DNA of 64,000 bases from Acidobacteriota bacterium (lineage in GTDB: Bacteria > Acidobacteriota > Blastocatellia > RBC074): assembly GCA_016196035.1 (NCBI GenBank), contig JACPYM010000074.1, forward strand, positions 1 through 64,000. The letters are read 5' to 3'. The position numbers and the translations under genes are program-made. Below, piece by piece: positions 34,561 to 43,028 of the stretch (its first letter is position 1; each line of letters starts with the position of its first letter). Below the pieces are notes generated by a model. The model had not been told where the DNA came from, did not search any database, and saw nothing but the letters and a program-made list of their open reading frames with translations.

Positions 34561-36021
34561 TCAGCGCGTGACGGTTGCCAAGGGCGCGCTGGTGGAAGCG
34601 TTTTTGTGCGTTTCGTAAGCCTTCAGCAGCGCGTCAGACAGCAGCGCTCCGACGATCTCAGCGCCCTCTGCCGTTGGATGCAGATAATCACCGCCCATCA
34701 AACGTGGACGCGCCTCGCGCCAGCGCGCCACCGTGCCGTCGCCGCCCATCGCCGTGAAGGTATCGAAAAACGCGCAGCCGGTTTCTGCCGCCAACCGGCG
34801 TTGCGCGGCGACCAGTTTGGGAATCATCGGGCGCGTGATGATCGTGCCGCCTGGCCCGCGCTGGCCGCGATCCATCGGCGCAACGAACAGGAGCGAAGCC
34901 TTGGGCAGGGCCGCGCGAATGCGGCGCACGACTTCGCGCGTGTCCTTTTCGTACTGCTCCATCGGCCAGTTTTCGTACTCGCTCTCATTCGCGCCGTAAG
35001 CCAGGATGACTAGGTCGGGACGGCGCTGGCGCAGTTGTTCCGCCCAATGCGCTTCGTCCTGGTAATGCGCGAGCAAGCCGACGAACGCGCCGTTGACGCC
35101 CAGCGAGTCGTATTGCACGCCGCGCATGCCAGAATCGAGCGCGACACCGAACACGCGCACCGTGCCATTGCCTGCCGGACGCAGCGTCAACTTGTGTTCG
35201 CCGGGTTTGACGCTGATGTTCTGAAAGCCGGAATGCGTGGTCGCGTCCGCCGTCACAATGCGGCCAGCAGATGCGCCATCCACTTCGACTTCCAGCGCGC
35301 CGCCGCCGGGTTGCGCCAGGTAATACACATCGAACCCGGCGACGCTGTGCCCAAGTTCGACGGTGCTGAAACTGGCGTAAGCATTGGGCGCGCTGGCCGT
35401 GAAGCTCGCGCCGCCAAACCCGAACAGATGATCGCCGCGCGAAATCCACATCGGGTTGCTCTGCCAGCCGCGCGCGTCCTGCACTACGCCATCGTGCTGA
35501 TACCAGCCCCACGGTTTGGCCGCCAAGACAAAGCCGTGCCCGGCGTCGCCAAACCGCTGTTGCAGCTTGCGCCGCGCCGTCGCCGTGATGCCGTCGTTGG
35601 TGATCGGCGAATCGCCGTAATGGCTGATGCGCGCCTGGCCGCCATCCGTCTCGACGTTTTGCAACGCGGTGAATAGGTGTGCGAGGGCTTGGCCGGAAGG
35701 GTCTTCGATCTCGCCGGGTTTGGCGGTGGATGGCGGTTGCGTTGAGGCTGCCACCCGCGTCGGTTGCGGCGTAGATGCGGGCGCAGCGTTGACCGTCGCA
35801 GGCGTGGTTGTGGATTGATGAAAGAGGCTGAGGACACCCGTGGGTAGAGGCAAGCGATAGCTGCTGAGCGTGGGGATGCAATACGGCAGCACGGCAAACG
35901 CGATGAAACAGATGAGCGTTTGCGCGGTTTTGCCGAACAATGTGTGCGGCATGTTTTGTGCGCTTGCCGCGCGCAGTCTGAAAGTGAGTGCTTGTGTAAA
36001 AATCATAAACAGCCTTTTCAA
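34561..36021 (-). CDS. membrane-anchored SGNH/GDSL hydrolase-like acyltransferase, DltD/PatB-like
   Basis: 486 residues. A hydrophobic segment at about 33-50 is followed by a Pro/Thr/Ala-rich linker to about 105. The SGNH core begins with SHYGDSPIT (GDS at 136-138), has the Asn block GANESEYEN and ends with the DYLHPTAEG block containing the Asp-x-x-His pair. A beta domain is inserted between blocks I and III (about 165-300). It is homologous in layout to the gene at 38062-39342. SGNH proteins next to MBOAT genes transfer acetyl, D-alanyl or other acyl groups to surface glycans. Fourth in the operon, 8 bases after its upstream neighbour. Confidence 0.85.
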   Translation of the reverse strand: MKRLFMIFTQALTFRLRAASAQNMPHTLFGKTAQTLICFIAFAVLPYCIPTLSSYRLPLPTGVLSLFHQSTTTPATVNAAPASTPQPTRVAASTQPPSTAKPGEIEDPSGQALAHLFTALQNVETDGGQARISHYGDSPITNDGITATARRKLQQRFGDAGHGFVLAAKPWGWYQHDGVVQDARGWQSNPMWISRGDHLFGFGGASFTASAPNAYASFSTVELGHSVAGFDVYYLAQPGGGALEVEVDGASAGRIVTADATTHSGFQNISVKPGEHKLTLRPAGNGTVRVFGVALDSGMRGVQYDSLGVNGAFVGLLAHYQDEAHWAEQLRQRRPDLVILAYGANESEYENWPMEQYEKDTREVVRRIRAALPKASLLFVAPMDRGQRGPGGTIITRPMIPKLVAAQRRLAAETGCAFFDTFTAMGGDGTVARWREARPRLMGGDYLHPTAEGAEIVGALLSDALLKAYETHKNASTSAPLATVTR

Positions 36022-36029
36022 TCAAATTT

Positions 36030-36593
36030 CTAACGGCAGTTACCGCGCGTGTTGAAGATGTACCTTGGTAGGTTGTCCTCATCATTCTCGATAGCTTTAA
36101 GCTTGGTACAGGCCCGATAGCTACCTCGTTTGAAACAGTAATCCTGAAAATCAAAGTAGCTTGCGCTTGCGTGAACCAGACTGTGAATCCTTGTGTAACC
36201 GTTTCTAGGCTTCTTTAAGTACAAGGTATCCCCCGAAAGAATTCCGATTAGGCGCACCGGTTTACTCGTGAAGATGCCCCAGTCGTAAATCGTAAAAGCG
36301 CTCCCATAGCCAAGCACAACGAGGTATTCGGGACTGCCATCTCCATTCAAATCGAACTTGTAGGCTCTATCAGCGAGTGTGCCCGGCTTGTGTCTAACTG
36401 GCTGAATGGTCTTCGCAACCATTCGCCTAAGCTGCTTGTTTCGCGGGAGCGGCAGCAGATCGCATTCCGCACTGATCGCTAAATCAAAGCGTCTCTGTTT
36501 AGGTTTCCAGCGTGGCTTAGCTTGCCCCGCAGCGAAACAATAGCCACCGAACGATAAAACAAGCGTTATGCACAGGAACACTTTGCCAATCAT
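36030..36593 (-). CDS. secreted protein of unknown function
   Basis: 187 residues, signal peptide ending FAAGQ near 23. One motif, KFDLNGDGSPEYLVVLG, resembles a single FG-GAP-type calcium loop; the remaining sequence has paired cysteines (AECDLL, DYCFKRGSYRAC). The coding sequence is visibly more AT-rich than its neighbours, which suggests a later arrival. It lies between the MBOAT and SGNH genes with gaps of 9 and 8 bases, so it is part of the operon. No function can be assigned. Confidence 0.7.
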   Translation of the reverse strand: MIGKVFLCITLVLSFGGYCFAAGQAKPRWKPKQRRFDLAISAECDLLPLPRNKQLRRMVAKTIQPVRHKPGTLADRAYKFDLNGDGSPEYLVVLGYGSAFTIYDWGIFTSKPVRLIGILSGDTLYLKKPRNGYTRIHSLVHASASYFDFQDYCFKRGSYRACTKLKAIENDEDNLPRYIFNTRGNCR

Positions 36594-36602
36594 TGCGCCC
36601 TC

Positions 36603-38042
36603 TCAAAACCTCGTGTAAATGAACGGCACCACATCGCTGCTCGCCACGAAATACAACCCCGCGCTCAGCCCGAACAGCAACAACGCCTGCGCAGGCGCGG
36701 GCAGCCGCGTGAAGCCCGCGCGCGTCATTTCCCACACACGCTCCGGCAGCCAGTGCGCAGCAAATCCGAGCGCGATCAACAGCACGACCGGCCAGTTCAA
36801 GTTGGTCGCGTCCGCGCTCAACCGGCCCAACTGCCGCAACACGCCACCCGCCTGCGCCAGCGTTTCGGCGCGAAAGAAAATCCAGGTCAGGCAGACGAAG
36901 TGAAACGTGACGAAGACGCTCAAACCCCGCGCCCACGCGGTGTGCCGCCCGCTCAGCCAATAAGCCGTCTTGAACTGGCTGTGCGTGCTCTGCCACCAGC
37001 GCACGACGATCAGCCCCAGGCCGTGCAGCAAGCCCCAGATGACGAACGTCCATTGCGCGCCGTGCCACAAGCCGCCCAGCAACATCGTCACCAGCGTTGC
37101 GGCATAGAGCACTGCTACGCGCCGCGCCCGCGTACCGGCAATCGCAAAGAAAACGTAATCGCGCAGCCAAGTCGAAAGCGAGATGTGCCAGCGCCGCCAG
37201 AAATCGGGCAAATCCATTGCGCGATAGGGCGCGTTGAAATTCTGCGGCAGCGTGAAGCCGAGCAGCAGCGCCGAACCAAGCGCCACATCGGTATAGCCCG
37301 AAAAGTCGCAATAGATTTGCAGCGTGTAGCCATATACCGCCGCCAACACTTCGAGCGACGAGAAACGTTCGGGAAAGTCGAAGACGCGCTCGACCAGATT
37401 GGCGCTCAGGTAATCGGCGATGGCGATCTTTTTGATCAGGCCCAACGCGATCAGAAAGAGCGCCTGCCCGCCCGTCTCGGCATCCAGCGTCAAGCGTCCG
37501 CGCAACTGCGGCAGCATCTGTTTCGCGCGCAAAATCGGCCCGGCAATCAGCGTGGGAAAGAAGGCGATGAACGTCAGATGCTCGACGTAACTTTCCGCCG
37601 CTTCGACATCGCGGCGGTAAACGTCAACGACGAAGGCCACCGATTGAAAGATGAAAAACGAGAGGCCCAGCGGCACGAGCAAATTCAGATGCGGCGCGTT
37701 GACGTGCCAGCCCAACAGCGTCGCGCCTTGCGCCGCTGAAGCCAGAAAGAAGTTGGCGTACTTAAACACGCACAACACGCCGAGGTCGGCGCTGAGCGAA
37801 AGCGCCAGCAATAGCTTGCGGCGGCGTGGCGCGGCACTGCGTTGCAGCCAGCGCGTGGTGGTGTAATCCAGCGTCGAGACAGCCAGCAGCAGGGCCATCG
37901 CCTGCCAGCCCGCCTGCGCGTAGAAAAAATAGCTGGCCGCCAGCAGGAACAGCTTGCGCCATTCGACGCGCGCGGCGACCAGCCAATACGCGAAGAAGAC
38001 CAGCAGCAGAAAAACGAAGTAATTGCCTTGGGTGAACAGCAT
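36603..38042 (-). CDS. MBOAT-family O-acyltransferase (AlgI/DltB-like)
   Basis: About 479 residues from the ATG at 38042, starting MLFTQGNYFVFLLL. Polytopic with about ten to twelve helices. Family hallmarks are PDFWRRWHISLSTWLRDYVFF and LLGGLWHGAQWTFVIWGLLHG, the latter holding the catalytic histidine. Members pass an acyl group through the membrane to a periplasmic transferase: AlgI with AlgJ/AlgX for alginate acetylation, DltB with DltD for D-alanylation. Here both an acyl carrier protein gene and two SGNH hydrolase genes are in the same operon, which supports such a relay. Confidence 0.92.
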   Translation of the reverse strand: MLFTQGNYFVFLLLVFFAYWLVAARVEWRKLFLLAASYFFYAQAGWQAMALLLAVSTLDYTTTRWLQRSAAPRRRKLLLALSLSADLGVLCVFKYANFFLASAAQGATLLGWHVNAPHLNLLVPLGLSFFIFQSVAFVVDVYRRDVEAAESYVEHLTFIAFFPTLIAGPILRAKQMLPQLRGRLTLDAETGGQALFLIALGLIKKIAIADYLSANLVERVFDFPERFSSLEVLAAVYGYTLQIYCDFSGYTDVALGSALLLGFTLPQNFNAPYRAMDLPDFWRRWHISLSTWLRDYVFFAIAGTRARRVAVLYAATLVTMLLGGLWHGAQWTFVIWGLLHGLGLIVVRWWQSTHSQFKTAYWLSGRHTAWARGLSVFVTFHFVCLTWIFFRAETLAQAGGVLRQLGRLSADATNLNWPVVLLIALGFAAHWLPERVWEMTRAGFTRLPAPAQALLLFGLSAGLYFVASSDVVPFIYTRF

Positions 38043-38061
38043 AGTGGTTCGTGGTTCGTGG

Positions 38062-39342
38062 TTAATTGCCGGGCGTCCGGCGGTTTTGTTGCTTGACATA
38101 TTCGGCGTAACCGTCACGCAGTTCTTCATACAAAGCGTCCGCTACCAACCGGTAACCAGTCGCGGTCAGATGCACGCGATCCGCTTGGGCCAGCAACGGA
38201 CGTTGCGTCGCCCAACGATTGATCGAACCCGCGCCGCCCATTGCGCGATCCAGATTCCAAAACGCTGCGCCGTTGTCCCGCGCGGCTTGGCGTTGCGCTT
38301 CGATCACGCCGGCAAGTCGGGGCAAGCTTTGCCAGTGCCCGTTCATCCATTGCGCGCGGTCGGGTGGCGCAATGACCAGCAATGCAGCTTCCGGCGCGGC
38401 GTGCTCAAACCGTTGCAGCAATTCAGTAAAACTCTGGCGATAGGCGACGAGATTCAAATCAGCATCGCCCGCTTCGTTCGAGCCGTAAGCGATGACGATC
38501 AAAGCGGGCGCACGCCAAGTCAGTTGTTCGCCCAACAGTTGCCAGTCCCACAACAAGGGCCGCGTCGCCCGCGCGCCGTTGCTGCCGAGGGCGTCGTAAA
38601 TCACGCCGGATTGCGCGCGTTCGGCGATCAGGCCGAAAACACGTACCGGGCCAGCCGCCACGGTGCGCAATTCCACGGTGTGCGTGTCTGCGCTTGCGGC
38701 TTCGACCGGCACGAAAAGCGTGGCAACTTCGGGCGCGGCCAACGAGAGGGTCGGGTGGTAAAGCTCTCCGTCCAACCAAATTTCGATGGCCCCGGCATCA
38801 GGTTGCTGCAACAGCGCGAATTCAAACCGCGCGCCCGGCGCGCTGATTTGCAGGCGCTCCCCGGCGCGCGTGGCCGTGCAGCTCAAGCCCGCCAGACCCA
38901 GTTGATTGTCAAATGGCAGCGCGGCCAGTTTCAGCCCATCCACCCGCCAACCCGCGCTGGCGGTTTGCGTAACGCCCGCGCGCACGTACCAATCCCAGGG
39001 GCGCGCGGCATACACAAACCCGGTGCCTGCATTGCCGAAATCGCGTTGGAAATGTTGGCGCAACGCGCCGGTCAACCCATCCGCCGCAACGTGCGAATCG
39101 CCGTAATGCACGATGCGCGTGAGCGCGACTTCGGCGTTGCTGGCGCGCTGCGTGCGGGCTAGTGCTTGATAAAAGCTATCCAGCGCGGCGGCGTTTTCCA
39201 GCGGCTGTTTTGCCAACAAACCTGTCGGCAACGGCCAAGCGCAAACCTGTATGTTGCCAAGCAAGGTCAGCAACACAAGGCTGGCCGCCATGCGCAAGCG
39301 CGGGTTCGTCTGTTCAGCGTTCAAACTCAGCAGCTTCATCAT
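38062..39342 (-). CDS. SGNH/GDSL hydrolase-like acyltransferase (second copy)
   Basis: About 426 residues from the ATG at 39342 (the frame is open to a TTG at 39396). A hydrophobic leader is at about 18-34. Blocks are VHYGDSHVA (GDS at about 81-83), YGSNEAGDAD and DRVHLTATGYRLV. The spacing, with a beta domain between the first and third blocks, matches the SGNH protein at 34561-36021, and sequences such as GNAGTGFVYAARPWDWY and GDAGHGFVLAAKPWGWY show that the two are paralogues. It is the first gene of the six-gene operon, 19 bases before the MBOAT start. Confidence 0.85.
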   Translation of the reverse strand: MMKLLSLNAEQTNPRLRMAASLVLLTLLGNIQVCAWPLPTGLLAKQPLENAAALDSFYQALARTQRASNAEVALTRIVHYGDSHVAADGLTGALRQHFQRDFGNAGTGFVYAARPWDWYVRAGVTQTASAGWRVDGLKLAALPFDNQLGLAGLSCTATRAGERLQISAPGARFEFALLQQPDAGAIEIWLDGELYHPTLSLAAPEVATLFVPVEAASADTHTVELRTVAAGPVRVFGLIAERAQSGVIYDALGSNGARATRPLLWDWQLLGEQLTWRAPALIVIAYGSNEAGDADLNLVAYRQSFTELLQRFEHAAPEAALLVIAPPDRAQWMNGHWQSLPRLAGVIEAQRQAARDNGAAFWNLDRAMGGAGSINRWATQRPLLAQADRVHLTATGYRLVADALYEELRDGYAEYVKQQNRRTPGN

Positions 39343-39439
39343 CGCGGGCAGTATCTTCAGAATGCGGCCCGGTAAGTACGCGCGCCGCACCAGCAACGTG
39401 GCAGGGGATCGCTGTCGGTTGGCGCGTCTGCCCGCGCCT

Positions 39440-39491
39440 GTTGCCTGTGGTAAGCCACAGCCGGTGAAGGCTACGGCTTACCACAGGCAAC
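39440..39491. repeat. inverted repeat
   Basis: GTTGCCTGTGGTAAGCC and GGCTTACCACAGGCAAC are perfect reverse complements around an 18-base loop. It lies upstream of the acylation operon and the small plus-strand gene at 39583; no second copy was noticed. Confidence 0.9.
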
Positions 39492-39582
39492 GGCTTCAAA
39501 TTGGCTGAAGAGCAGGGCTTGCTTAAAATCAATCTCAAGTCAGCGCCCGTCATAGCCGATAAGCCTGAAAAGGAGAAAGCTC

Positions 39583-39813
39583 ATGAATGTAAGCGCGATT
39601 GCGACAACAGCGATTTCCCAGGCGTTTGACCGGTTCAACACCGCAGCCGCCAAGGTTGCGGGAGCCGCCGATCCCGAAAATCCCGCTGACACGGTTGACC
39701 TCGCCGATGCGGTGATCGAACTCAGTTCGGCCAAGCTTGCTGCGGCAGCCGGGGTGCGTGTGTTTCGGGCTGAACAAGAGTTGGTAAAAAACACGCTGGA
39801 CATTTTGGCGTAA
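39583..39813 (+). CDS. small protein resembling a flagellar rod/hook C-terminal helix
   Basis: 76 residues, ATG preceded by AAAGGAG. After a short N-terminal region (ISQAFDRFNTAAAKVAG) the last 40 residues (VDLADAVIELSSAKLAAAAG, VRVFRAEQELVKNTLDILA) look like the C-terminal helix of FlgC/FlgG-type axial proteins. No flagellar gene is nearby, so it could be a stand-alone structural or regulatory helix, or merely convergent in pattern. An intrinsic terminator follows, supporting a real single-gene unit. Confidence 0.7.
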   Translation: MNVSAIATTAISQAFDRFNTAAAKVAGAADPENPADTVDLADAVIELSSAKLAAAAGVRVFRAEQELVKNTLDILA

Positions 39814-39870
39814 AGAGCGCGCGCGCGTGGGGCGCGGATTTCGCCGATCAGCATGTTTGGTGCTGAAAAA

Positions 39871-39907
39871 CAGAACCGGGGCCATGCAATGCATGGCCCC
39901 GGTTCTG
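39871..39907. terminator. bidirectional intrinsic terminator
   Basis: CAGAACCGGGGCCATGC / GCATGGCCCCGGTTCTG, preceded by AAAAA and followed by TTTTCG, so it has a T-tract on both strands. It serves the convergent genes at 39583-39813 and 39955-40392. Confidence 0.9.
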
Positions 39908-39954
39908 TTTTCGTCATGAAAAGGCGGCGTTGTCTTGCGCGCCACGATGATCGC

Positions 39955-40392
39955 TTAGCGCGCCTCGCTCAACACTGCGCCGTTCACGCTGCGGGTTTGC
40001 GCGGTGTATTGCCGGGCGAGTTTCCGTTCGGTGCCGCTCTTGATTGCCAGATAGGTATAGTCGCCGAGCGAAATCTGGGTGAGGTAATGCTGTTCGCCAT
40101 ACTTGCTGAAGGTGAGCGGCGCGCTATCGCGGTCAGCACGCGTGATCGGAATGGTCGCCAGCAGCGCCTGCGCGTCAGTCTGTTTGCCGCGCACAAGCAC
40201 AAACCGATGTTGGTTCTCGCCTTGAAACGCTTGAACGGTGTATTCGCCCGCAGGCATGAGTTGGTCACCGACCTTGAAGTCAAAGTCTAGCTTTAGCGTG
40301 CGTTTCTCAAAATCCTGCGCGTTGGCCGTCACCGCTAACGCCCAGGTGGCCAGCACCAACAGGAACGTCATTTTCACAAACTGTCTTTTCAT
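39955..40392 (-). CDS. small secreted beta-rich protein
   Basis: 145 residues, signal peptide ending TANAQ near 26. The mature part has KLDFDFKVGDQLMPAGEYTVQAF and a series of short strands (RFVLVRGK, LTFSKYGEQHYL, YTYLAIKSG). Proteins of this build (F.VG..LPAGEY.V) are common and numerous in Acidobacteriota, but their function is not known. A terminator lies beyond its stop. No link with neighbours is visible. Confidence 0.8.
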   Translation of the reverse strand: MKRQFVKMTFLLVLATWALAVTANAQDFEKRTLKLDFDFKVGDQLMPAGEYTVQAFQGENQHRFVLVRGKQTDAQALLATIPITRADRDSAPLTFSKYGEQHYLTQISLGDYTYLAIKSGTERKLARQYTAQTRSVNGAVLSEAR

Positions 40393-40757
40393 TTTTCTCC
40401 ACTCCTTCTAGATGAACTGGTTGTACACAAGGCGCACTCAACGCCGCATTGCGCGAGCACGCTCTCGTCACTTGCTTGCAGGCAAACAAACGTGACCGTG
40501 GTAACTGCGGTTCTGAAAACTTAGGGTTTTGTGGGAGCCGTGCGCGCAAAAACTGCGCGGGGTTTCTTGCGCCTACAAAGCACTGAGAGCGTTCCAAGAA
40601 CTTGAATACCAGGCTCGCTCGGAATCCAAGGCAGCAGTCGGCGCGGTATTCAATGCTTGAAGACCCCGGAGAAAATATGGCGCGCGTGCCTCGCAACCTG
40701 ATTCAACCGCGAAATTGAGATTGCTTAGCTGGCTTGCTGATGAATGAAGGGAATGGA
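40393..40757. other. intergenic stretch with no recognised feature
   Basis: 365 bases upstream of the small secreted protein gene and downstream of tRNA-Pro. I see no repeat, RNA or ORF with coding character; the overlapping frames here are short and include the mistranslated tRNA. Confidence 0.5.
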
Positions 40758-40800
40758 AAAGCAAAACGGGCATCATAGAATGATGCCCGTTTTGCTTTTG
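40758..40800 (-). terminator. terminator after tRNA-Pro
   Basis: AAAAGCAAAACGGGCATCAT / ATGATGCCCGTTTTGCTTTT with a 3-base loop, eight bases beyond the tRNA 3' end on the minus strand. The A/T flanks give a T-tract on either strand. Confidence 0.85.
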
Positions 40801-40807
40801 TCTAAAG

Positions 40808-40883
<76 letters not shown>

Positions 40884-40958
40884 TGTTTGTTTCTCAAAGA
40901 CTGTTTGAAAACGAGCCGCATCTTAGCGGCTGGGTATAGGGATGTCAACCAAGGCTTT

Positions 40959-42149
40959 TTAGCGCGCGTGCGCCATTGGGCCTTCGTAGCTTTTCGGTCT
41001 GCCCGAGCCACCGCGCCGCACCAAAACAATCTCAGCCAGGATCGCCAGCGCGATCTCTTCGGGTGTCAGCGCGCCGATGTCCAGGCCGATGGGCGCGTGC
41101 ACGCAGCGCAACAATTCGGGCGCGACACCGGCGCGTTTGAGCCGTTCGCGAATGGTCGTGGTGCGGCGGCGGCTGCCGATCATGCCGATGTAGCGGGCCG
41201 GTTTCTCAATGACTTCTTCCAAACAGATTTCGTCGTGGCGATGGCCGCGCGTGACGATCACGATATGCGTGGCGGGCGTGATGTGAATGGAACGCAGGGC
41301 TTCGACAAAATCCTGCGCGCGCAATTGCACGGCAGGGTCGGGGAATTTGTCGCGCGCGGCAAACTCAGCGCGGTCGTCAATCACCGTGACATTGAAATCA
41401 AGCAGCCGTCCCACCTTGGCAATCGCTTGGCCGACGTGGCCGCCGCCACAAATCAGCAACTCCAGCGGGGGCCGCGCCAGTTCGAACAGCAGGCGAACCT
41501 CACCGTTGCGCTGGCGGATGGCGTTGAGGTCGAGTTCGAGTGAAGGTAACTCTTCCAATTGTTTGACGATAATCTCAGCACGTTCATCAGCGAGCAAGGC
41601 GACGGCCTGGCGCGCGGCCAGTTCGTTGAGATCGGCATCGCCCAGCGTTCCGCCCAACAGTTTGCCTTGCTCATCAATGACCAGATGCGGCGTCTGGCGC
41701 GCGCCTGTTGCGCCCTGGACAAGCAATGACACCAACGCCAGTGAATGCCCGGCCTGGCGCGCTTCATTCAACAATTCGGCAATCTGTTCAGCGGTCAGGA
41801 ATGGTTGAAACGGTTGCGGCCAGACTTCGATGAAGACTTCCATATCGCCGCCGCAAACCATGCCTTCTTCGTCGGGCGGCACGTCGGGGTTGTCGCGCAG
41901 CGTGAATTGGCAGAGCCGGGCGGCGTTTTCCTGCAAGGCCTCGCGCGCTTCGGCCCAGACATCGGCTTCGACACAACCGCCGCCGACGGTGCCGAGCATA
42001 CGCCCGTCTTCATAGACCAGCAGCTTCGCGCCTGTGCGTTGCGGGGTCGAGCCAGAGGTGGTCACAATCGCGGCGACGGCCAGTTTCTTGGCCGTGGCAT
42101 TTGCCTTGGCGACTTCGTTATAAACTTCATTGAGCGTGAGCAATCCCAT
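40959..42149 (-). CDS. XdhC/CoxI-family protein
   Basis: 396 residues. The N-terminal XdhC/CoxI domain has TTSGSTPQRTGAKLLV and GTVGGGCVEADVW; the C-terminal domain is a Rossmann fold with LLICGGGHVGQAIAKVG, YIGMIGSRRRTT and HAPIGLDIGALTPEEIALAI. XdhC proteins bind the molybdenum cofactor and insert the terminal sulfur ligand into xanthine dehydrogenase-type enzymes. No molybdenum hydroxylase gene is in the window, so its client is elsewhere. It lies nine bases downstream of the metallophosphoesterase gene on the same strand. Confidence 0.92.
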   Translation of the reverse strand: MGLLTLNEVYNEVAKANATAKKLAVAAIVTTSGSTPQRTGAKLLVYEDGRMLGTVGGGCVEADVWAEAREALQENAARLCQFTLRDNPDVPPDEEGMVCGGDMEVFIEVWPQPFQPFLTAEQIAELLNEARQAGHSLALVSLLVQGATGARQTPHLVIDEQGKLLGGTLGDADLNELAARQAVALLADERAEIIVKQLEELPSLELDLNAIRQRNGEVRLLFELARPPLELLICGGGHVGQAIAKVGRLLDFNVTVIDDRAEFAARDKFPDPAVQLRAQDFVEALRSIHITPATHIVIVTRGHRHDEICLEEVIEKPARYIGMIGSRRRTTTIRERLKRAGVAPELLRCVHAPIGLDIGALTPEEIALAILAEIVLVRRGGSGRPKSYEGPMAHAR

Positions 42150-42158
42150 AGTTCTCTT

Positions 42159-43013
42159 TCAAGCTTGCCGGAGCGTGTAAAGCACGACTTCGGGCGGACA
42201 GGCCAAGCGCACTGGCAAACCGACCATGCCGATGCCGCGTGTGGTGTAAATCTGAATCTGCCGGTTGCGATTCAAGCCGCGCGCGTAACGTTGACCATAG
42301 CGCGAATCAATGTGCGGCGCGCCCACGAGCGGCAAACGAATCTGGCCGCCGTGCGTGTGGCCGCACATCATCAGGTCTACGTGCAGGTTTTTTTCAATAA
42401 AACGCCCGATGAAATCGGGGTTGTGCGCCAACAGCAAACGCGGTTCATCGGGCGGCACCTCGCGCAACAGGCGCGCTTCGTTGGTGTCGCCATAATAAAG
42501 ATCATCCACGCCAAAAAGCGAGAGCCGGTCGCCGCGCCATTCCAGCCGCTCGCGTGCATCCAGCAACAGATTGAGCCGCACGCGCCGGAACGCACGCGCC
42601 AGTTGCCCGGCCCCCTGGTAGTAATCGTGATTGCCCAGGACGGCGTATGTGCCGATGCGCGGACGCAATTCGCTGAGCACGTCAGCGACGGGTTCGATGT
42701 ACTTGCGTTGCAGGTAAGTGTAATCGCCGGTCAGTGCGACCAGATCGGGCTGTTGCGCGTTGGCGAGTGCGACACAGCGGCGCAGGTAAGCGGCGCTGGT
42801 ATAAAGCCCCAGATGCAAATCGCTGAGATGGGCGATGGTGAGGCCAGCAAAGGCGGCGGGCAGATGCGCGAGTTTAACCTCGACGCGCGACAATTCGACG
42901 TGCTCGTTCACGGCGAAGCCATAGCCTAAACAACCCGCGCCCAGCGTAGCTGCCGAAGCGGCGGAGAGTTTGAGAAAGCGGCGACGGGCGGGGTTGAGCA
43001 GTTGGGGCGACAA
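42159..43013 (-). CDS. Tat-exported metallophosphoesterase
   Basis: 284 residues. A twin-arginine leader RRRFLKLSAASAAT opens the protein. The calcineurin-like motifs are complete: AHLSDLHLG, LTGDYTY, VLGNHDYY, LLAHNPD and CGHTHGGQ, binding two metals. The closest layout is the YaeI/UDP-2,3-diacylglucosamine-like or phospholipid-acting phosphodiesterase group. It should act in the periplasm after folding with its metals in the cytosol. Co-directional with xdhC-like (9 bases) and the TonB-domain gene (15 bases), so probably one operon, although no functional link is evident. Confidence 0.9.
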   Translation of the reverse strand: MSPQLLNPARRRFLKLSAASAATLGAGCLGYGFAVNEHVELSRVEVKLAHLPAAFAGLTIAHLSDLHLGLYTSAAYLRRCVALANAQQPDLVALTGDYTYLQRKYIEPVADVLSELRPRIGTYAVLGNHDYYQGAGQLARAFRRVRLNLLLDARERLEWRGDRLSLFGVDDLYYGDTNEARLLREVPPDEPRLLLAHNPDFIGRFIEKNLHVDLMMCGHTHGGQIRLPLVGAPHIDSRYGQRYARGLNRNRQIQIYTTRGIGMVGLPVRLACPPEVVLYTLRQA

Positions 43014-43028
43014 ACCGTGGCTCCTTCT

